Source: Larix sibirica
Lineage: Eukaryota; Streptophyta; Pinopsida; Pinales; Pinaceae
Assembly (NCBI GenBank): GCA_004151065.3
Contig: NWUY0300012713.1
Location: forward strand, 8,594-31,568
Direction of reading: 5' to 3'
Length of the DNA: 22,975 bases
Both the position numbers and the translations under genes were made by a program. The notes under the pieces are model-generated. The model did not search any database, had not been told where the DNA came from, and saw only the letters and a list, made by a program, of their open reading frames with translations. Below, one piece after another: positions 18,174-22,975 of the stretch (positions within the stretch are counted from its first letter, which is position 1; every line of letters starts with the position of its first letter).

Positions 18174-18960
18174 GTCTATGTTAAGAAGGTATCCATCTAC
18201 AAGTCATATCATGAGATTTATGTTGCCAATAGATTCAAAATAATTTCTCACCAGATTCTTATTTCTCATGTTCACCCTCATCCATAGCGCCATTCTTGGC
18301 TTCTTCACAATCTTCTTTTAGCAATGACACCATCATCATGGACTCCAACAACAACCACCGTCATCCCCTCTTCCTTCCACTTGCAATCATTCTTCGATGC
18401 AATCATAATTCAACAGCTATTCGATAGGGATTGACCTATAATAGGGAGAGCACATAGATCTTCTTTCTCACATAGCACTCATTCTTTTAAATATATGTTC
18501 TTACAACAACAATTGGTGATGTTGTGATTCAACAACTATCTAAGTCATTATTTAAAATGGATTGACTTGGTGCTAGATCGTGAACTGGATGTTCTCATAT
18601 TTTACAAACAAATTCCACTAGAGAAAAATTCTTGGTGAGGACTAATAATGTGTTGTTAGACACCAACAATGGAGTCTAATTCTAGAAGCAAATCTAGAAA
18701 AAACTATCGTCCTCTTCAACTCAAGAAATACCAATATGGATCTTGAAGTGAAGGAACCAATCATCCAACCCCTAAAATGGTCTATACCATTACAATAATG
18801 AAAAAATAAATTGATTGACTCAAGGTTCTTACGATCTCCTCCCCATAACATTTCTGCCACCAGTCCAATGAGAGAGGAAGGCAGATCACTTTCAAGGCTA
18901 GTGTAATTTTTTATCATTTTCTCACTACCAACAATTGTTGAAAATATATAACCCTAAACT
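18174..18960. other. Unassigned sequence
   Basis: No recognisable coding, RNA or mobile-element signature. The 91-codon open stretch at 18642-18917 (minus) shows no family motif and is probably chance. Confidence 0.5.
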
Positions 18961-19040
18961 AAGCCATCATTATGCAACTATTAAGGAAAACAAACAAATT
19001 AATCCATCATTACACAACTATTAAGGAAAACAAACAATAC
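18961..19040 (+). repeat. 40-bp tandem repeat, two units
   Basis: Units 18961-19000 and 19001-19040 share CCATCATTA, then a two-base difference, then CAACTATTAAGGAAAACAAA. The period is exactly 40 bases. Confidence 0.88.
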
Positions 19041-19939
19041 TTATGTAACTCAATTAACAACAAATAAATAATACTTGTGCATGCATGCATAAACCTCTAA
19101 TTAATGTTAGGGTTTTGGACCCTTTATAATATTCTTGAAAGTCCACACATGAATAAATCCACATATGTGAGAAATGGAAGCTGACATGGCATTCACTAGG
19201 TACCATGGTGGTCAACATGATAAATCAACTTATGCGAGGCATAACTTCTCCATATGAATTATGATTGTGATTTTTGAACCATTGAAAACCTCTCAATGTA
19301 TAGAAAAATGTAGAGGGGCTAAGTGTTAAAAAAATAATGTTTTGACCCCAAAAACAATTGTTTAAGGCCTCAAATGAGATCTGGGAGGTTAAGGACACCT
19401 AATCACCAAAATGGGAGATGCTCATAAAATGGGACTTACAAGCCAATAACTCCAATTTTTACACCTATAAAATAACAAATAAATAACAAATATTATAATT
19501 ATCCATCTAGATCATGGATCTTTTAAGCATTTTTGTTTTAAGTGAATCTTCATCTTGAAAGCTTGTAGTAAATAATGTCTTAAAGAAAAAGAATATTGGA
19601 GGACTGTTAACAACAATGTTGTAGAACCTCAACAAAATGAAGAGGAAGGAGATACAGAGAATGAATCTTGAGCAAAGAGGAATCATTGCTAAGGATTTAA
19701 ACCCCAATATTAATAGATTGTAACCCAATAGAATTGTGAGAAAAAATAGAGTAGCATTACAAAGATGTTGAGGTTGCTAATGTGTTCCTCATACAATCTA
19801 AAAACATGTTGAGATTGATGTTTGTTACATTTGAGATATTGTCCATTTAGAGTTGTCAAATTATGATAGTGTTGCACTAATGAAAAAAATGTTGATATCT
19901 TTACGCCAAATCTTTTAAGCTACCTAGCATGCTTGGAAT
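19041..19939. other. Unassigned sequence upstream of copia relic 2
   Basis: The 5' LTR and gag of the following copia element would be expected here, but no gag block, LTR end or primer-binding site can be recognised. A TTTATAATATTC stretch near 19120 is TATA-like but has no supporting context. Confidence 0.45.
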
Positions 19940-19961
19940 GATAGATGTAGACATTAAGGGG

Positions 19962-20030
19962 GACTCATGTTCCTATTATGGTAAGTTTGGACATTTTGCT
20001 AAGGTTTGTAGGAGAAGAAATTTTTATGAG
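19962..20030 (+). pseudogene. Ty1/copia gag zinc knuckle, relic 2
   Basis: The plus strand reads CSYYGKFGHFAKVCRRR. It has the form of a CCHC knuckle, but the second Cys is Tyr (TAT, 19977-19979). It would bind element RNA. Confidence 0.78.
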
Positions 20031-20083
20031 TCCAAATATAAAAGACATATATAGGATTTTTGTTGATAAAGAAGCAACAATAA

Positions 20084-20400
20084 GTGATGATTTCAAAAAC
20101 CTCAAGTATTTTTATTTTAGATGCAAAAAGAGACAATGTTAATGCTTGTTTTATTCATTATGGCTCTCATATTTATATGATATATCATAAATATTGGATT
20201 ACAAATTATCATGAGAATGTTAATGGTTCTACTATTTATCTAGGTGATGATAGGTCACATCAAATAAAAGGTTATGGAGATGTATGAGTGACTTTCCCTA
20301 GTGGTTAGGTGAAACAAATCCACAATGTAATGTATGTTCTAGGAATAATGATGAATTTAATCTCAGTTTCCACCATTGAAGATCAATATTTAAAGGTTCA
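20084..20400 (+). pseudogene. Ty1/copia protease fragment, relic 2
   Basis: The plus strand reads CFIHYGSHIYM where active copia proteases have WFIDSGASRHM. Asp is His (CAT, 20156-20158) and Ser is Tyr. The frame then continues with STIYLGDDRSHQIKGYGDV, stops at TGA 20285-20287, and goes on with QIHNVMYVLGIMMNLISVST and CVVKDIQDHYKIIA. The blocks and their order identify the protease and the start of GAG-pre-integrase well despite the lost active site. Confidence 0.83.
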
Positions 20401-20519
20401 ATTTGTAAAGTAACGATGTGTTGTGAAGGACATACAAGATCATTACAAAATCATTGCAACAAGAAAGACTATACAAGCTTGATGTAATAAGAAAGGATCA
20501 TCCAACATTGGCATCAACA

Positions 20520-21123
20520 ACTATGGAAACTATGTAAATGTGGAATCAAAGGTATGGTCATACTAATCATAATGATTTGATGTTACTTCAAAAACAAAAA
20601 AATGGTGGACGGTTTTCCAATTTTCAAGAATGAACATGCTGCATGTGAGGGATGTGCACTAGGTGAAAAACTTAAGGGGGAGTTTATTACACATACAAAT
20701 AAAATAAAAAGAGAAATTATTGAGATAGTTCATAGATATGTGTGTGGTCCCATTCAAACTAAATATCTAGGATGATCTTCTTATTTCCTTATCTCCATTG
20801 ATGATAACACAAGATTTGCATCAGTTTATTTTATCAAAAGGAAAAGTGACATGTTTGAATATTTTAAAAAATTTAAGAACATGGTTTAAAAGAAGACATG
20901 AAGGTACATCAAGATACTCAAATAAAATAAAGGAGGAGAATACACATCAGAATATTTCAACAAATACTGCAAAAACAATAGGATTCAACAACAATATATA
21001 GTTCCACATACTCATGAACATAATGCAATTTCTGAAAGGAAAAATAGAACATTTGTTGAATGTGCTTGAAGCATTATTAAATGTAATAATATATCTAATG
21101 GTTTTTGGGATGAAGCAATTTAA
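20520..21123 (+). pseudogene. Ty1/copia integrase fragment, relic 2
   Basis: Blocks in order: MWNQRYGHTNHNDLMLLQK, CEGCALGEKLKGEF, EIVHRYVCGPIQT, SSYFLISIDDNTRF, KSDMFEYFKKFKNMV, KGGEYTSEYF, ISERKNRTFVECA and NGFWDEAI. The first His of the HHCC zinc site is Asn. The first catalytic Asp is Tyr (TAT, 20737-20739) and the second is Asn (AAT, 20926-20928); the final Glu remains. Stops replace Glu, Gly and Ser codons around 20880-20925, yet the frame holds across them. The similarity ends at about 21123. Confidence 0.85.
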
Positions 21124-22441
21124 TATCCCCAATCATATTTATGGAGATATTATCTCAATTACAGAAGATTAAGTCAGAAAAATTCAAAACTAGTAACTAG
21201 AATTAAACTAGAATTGACGGAACTAGTATTAAGCACAATTAGGCCTCCCAAATTCTTCCCAAGATGGACTTGAGGATATTATAAGGATGAAATTAAGATT
21301 AAAACAGGACAATACTTCGACAACAACAATTTTATGGGTACTTCATGCCCGGTTAGACCCCTTGGGCTAAACCCATGGGTACAAGGAAATTGTCCGCAAG
21401 ACTTCTGTGGAAACCCAAGGATTCTGGTGCTTAATGGAAGTAATCCAACCTGAGGTAGACTATATGGAATACGCCCCAAATTCCTACAACAATCATATAG
21501 ATTTTTAGAAGCAATTTGACAGGGTTTGGAGGCTAAATAAGGAAGTGCGCTACCTAGGACTGCTAAGCTAGTATACTTCCAGATGATTCCAAATGACCTT
21601 AGAAGGTTTCGAAACTATGATATACCGACTGATAGGTGATAAATAAGGCATATAATAACCACAACACTTTACATAATGAAAATTGAATAACCATACATCA
21701 TCTAATTGCAAATTCTGTAAAACTAGCCAATTTTAACCATGTATTGACCATAGGCCAAGAAAAGACATTAATGTGTGCATATATATTTTACATAATTGAT
21801 GGAAACATCAGATACTGAATAATCATAGATCAGTCATTACATCACATGCATAATGAGCACCATTAGACTCCATAGATACTCAATCAACCTCCAGAAGCAT
21901 GAGTAATATCGACTATTGAAGAAGGCACACCGAGGATGAGAACTTATGGATGACATTGGATAGGATATGAAACCAAATTCACAGATAAGGGATGGGATAC
22001 ATCCATAACATTAATTACAACAACATATGAATCTTACTCAACTCGAAACTCAAGAAAAAAAAGATAGAGTTTCACGGGTGCACTCGTCAACACTAAAACC
22101 TTAGCTCTAGTGACAATGGTTGTATCTTGGTCATCCAGACACCGTTTTTGACAAGAAAAAAGGAATTTATTCCTATAAATGACCCTCCGAACGTGATGGA
22201 ATAGGTATCAAATCCCAAAAATTCTTATATATGTCGAAACTAGAACCTCCATTTCGGCCTTTCAACATTGTTTCCACTAAATGAAGGGATTGAACTGCAC
22301 AACAAGAATACCAATCACTAGATCTAATGAAAGGGATTCAAGAATATGTTTTGAATCTGTATTGGATTGCAGATCAGACCTACAACTCAGTCTCTAATGG
22401 ATGAACTAGAACTATGAAGAAGACTGGAACACAATTGCTAT
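21124..22441. other. Unassigned sequence downstream of copia relic 2
   Basis: No recognisable domain, RNA gene or LTR boundary. A somewhat GC-richer patch at 21330-21480 (ATGCCCGGTTAGACCCCTTG and neighbours) may belong to another repeat family. The open stretch on its minus strand (21279-21479) shows no motif. Confidence 0.45.
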
Positions 22442-22486
22442 GGGGCACATCACCCAAAGCTAGCTAGGGGCACATCTCCCAAGGCT
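22442..22486 (+). repeat. Short imperfect direct repeat (20-bp units, 25-bp period)
   Basis: GGGGCACATCACCCAAAGCT at 22442-22461 and GGGGCACATCTCCCAAGGCT at 22467-22486 differ at two positions. No function can be assigned. Confidence 0.75.
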
Positions 22487-22624
22487 CTTAGAAACAAAGC
22501 TCTCAAGAAAAATACCAAGAGTGAAAAAATATGTGAGTGTGTGCACCCTTCCTTCTTTTATAGCTTTATTTTGCTTCAAGATGCAACGTATGTGGTCACT
22601 TTCCTCATCTAAGGAACCCTCAAT

Positions 22625-22880
22625 AGCAAATTTTTGGACGGGCAACTTTATCTTTCTTTTTCCTTGCTTTGTTTCCTTTCTGATTTGGATTGCTTTTCTA
22701 CTTTTGGAAACATCTTGATTTTCCTCTATTTTCTCTGCTTTTCCTATGCTTTTTCCTTCTTTTCTTCTTCCTTTCTGCTTTATGGAATTTCTCTCCTTTC
22801 TGCGTGCTTTTTGCTTTTCCTGCCACTTTCCCACTTTGCTTTTCTTTCTTGCTTTACACTACTTTCTTCCAATTTCTATT
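22625..22880 (+). repeat. Pyrimidine-rich low-complexity tract
   Basis: About 250 bases dominated by T and C in CTTTT, CTTCC and TTTCC runs. The tract creates long open stretches in several frames on both strands (Lys/Arg/Glu-rich on the minus strand, Phe/Leu/Ser-rich on the plus strand). These follow from composition and are not genes. Confidence 0.8.
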
Positions 22881-22975
22881 TGGAAACATATCATGAGGCC
22901 CACCTAATCCTTATGTACCCTCTTGGGCCACTTAGGAAACTACAACTCATATACAATTATTAAATAATAATTAAA

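Larger units (their letters stand above)
19940..21123 (+). mobile_element. Degenerate Ty1/copia retrotransposon 2
   Basis: Plus-strand copia fragment with the knuckle, protease, GAG-pre-integrase and integrase in order. It stops after an FWDEAI block, with no RT downstream and no LTR visible. Its protein blocks (YLGDDRSHQIKGYGDV, IHNVMYV) differ from relic 1, so it is a different copia lineage in the opposite orientation. All active sites I could check are altered. Confidence 0.88.

Noticed and set aside
17711-18917. Possible small genes at 17711-17938 and 18642-18917 (minus)
   Set aside because: No recognisable motif, no supporting neighbour and lengths expected by chance in AT-rich DNA.
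22460-22834. 124-codon open stretch on the minus strand, rich in Lys, Arg and Glu
   Set aside because: It is the complement of the pyrimidine-rich tract and its composition follows directly from that. There is no domain, and the plus strand is open over the same bases for the same reason.

Overview
This window looks like repeat-dominated nuclear DNA from a seed plant with a large genome. The evidence is its make-up: an AT-rich background, plant-type LINE, Ty3/gypsy and Ty1/copia relics, a tRNA-derived SINE, and no intact host gene. The species cannot be named from the sequence. I see no RNA gene, CRISPR array, operon or complete cellular coding sequence, and every protein-like stretch I recognise is a decayed retroelement fragment.

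Layout. (1) 1-5642, minus strand: a plant LINE with an ORF1 tail (zinc knuckle) and ORF2 (endonuclease, reverse transcriptase, zf-RVT, start of RNase H). Its 3' part is duplicated (1-774 matches 1050-1824, about 4% different) around a two-base gap at 775-776. (2) 5268-11638: a 3.19-kb block present twice in direct orientation (5268-8452 and 8454-11638, about 0.3% different) and separated by one N. Each copy holds, on the minus strand, a 380-bp LTR, a primer-binding site, and gag, zinc knuckle, protease and partial RT of a Ty3/gypsy element. That RT is fused to the middle of LINE ORF1. The fusion point lies inside a 294-bp exact head-to-tail duplication. (3) 11638-14140: no recognisable gene, one pair of 105-bp direct repeats. 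(4) 14140-16985, minus strand: Ty1/copia relic (gag, knuckle, protease, integrase, start of RT). (5) 16985-19940: mostly unassigned, but 17953-18173 is a SINE with 13-bp target-site duplications. (6) 19940-21123, plus strand: a second copia relic (knuckle, protease, integrase). (7) 21124-22975: unassigned, ending in a pyrimidine-rich tract.

Nothing here works as a pathway. In nearly all fragments a catalytic or zinc-binding residue is replaced, and most reading frames carry stops. The most interesting structure is the gypsy::LINE chimera. A gypsy LTR with primer-binding site, gag, protease and half an RT runs in the same orientation directly into LINE ORF1 and ORF2, and a second chimeric head is stacked behind it. 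Part of this could be an assembly artefact, because both large duplications end at N characters. I found no convincing evidence of an undescribed functional system.
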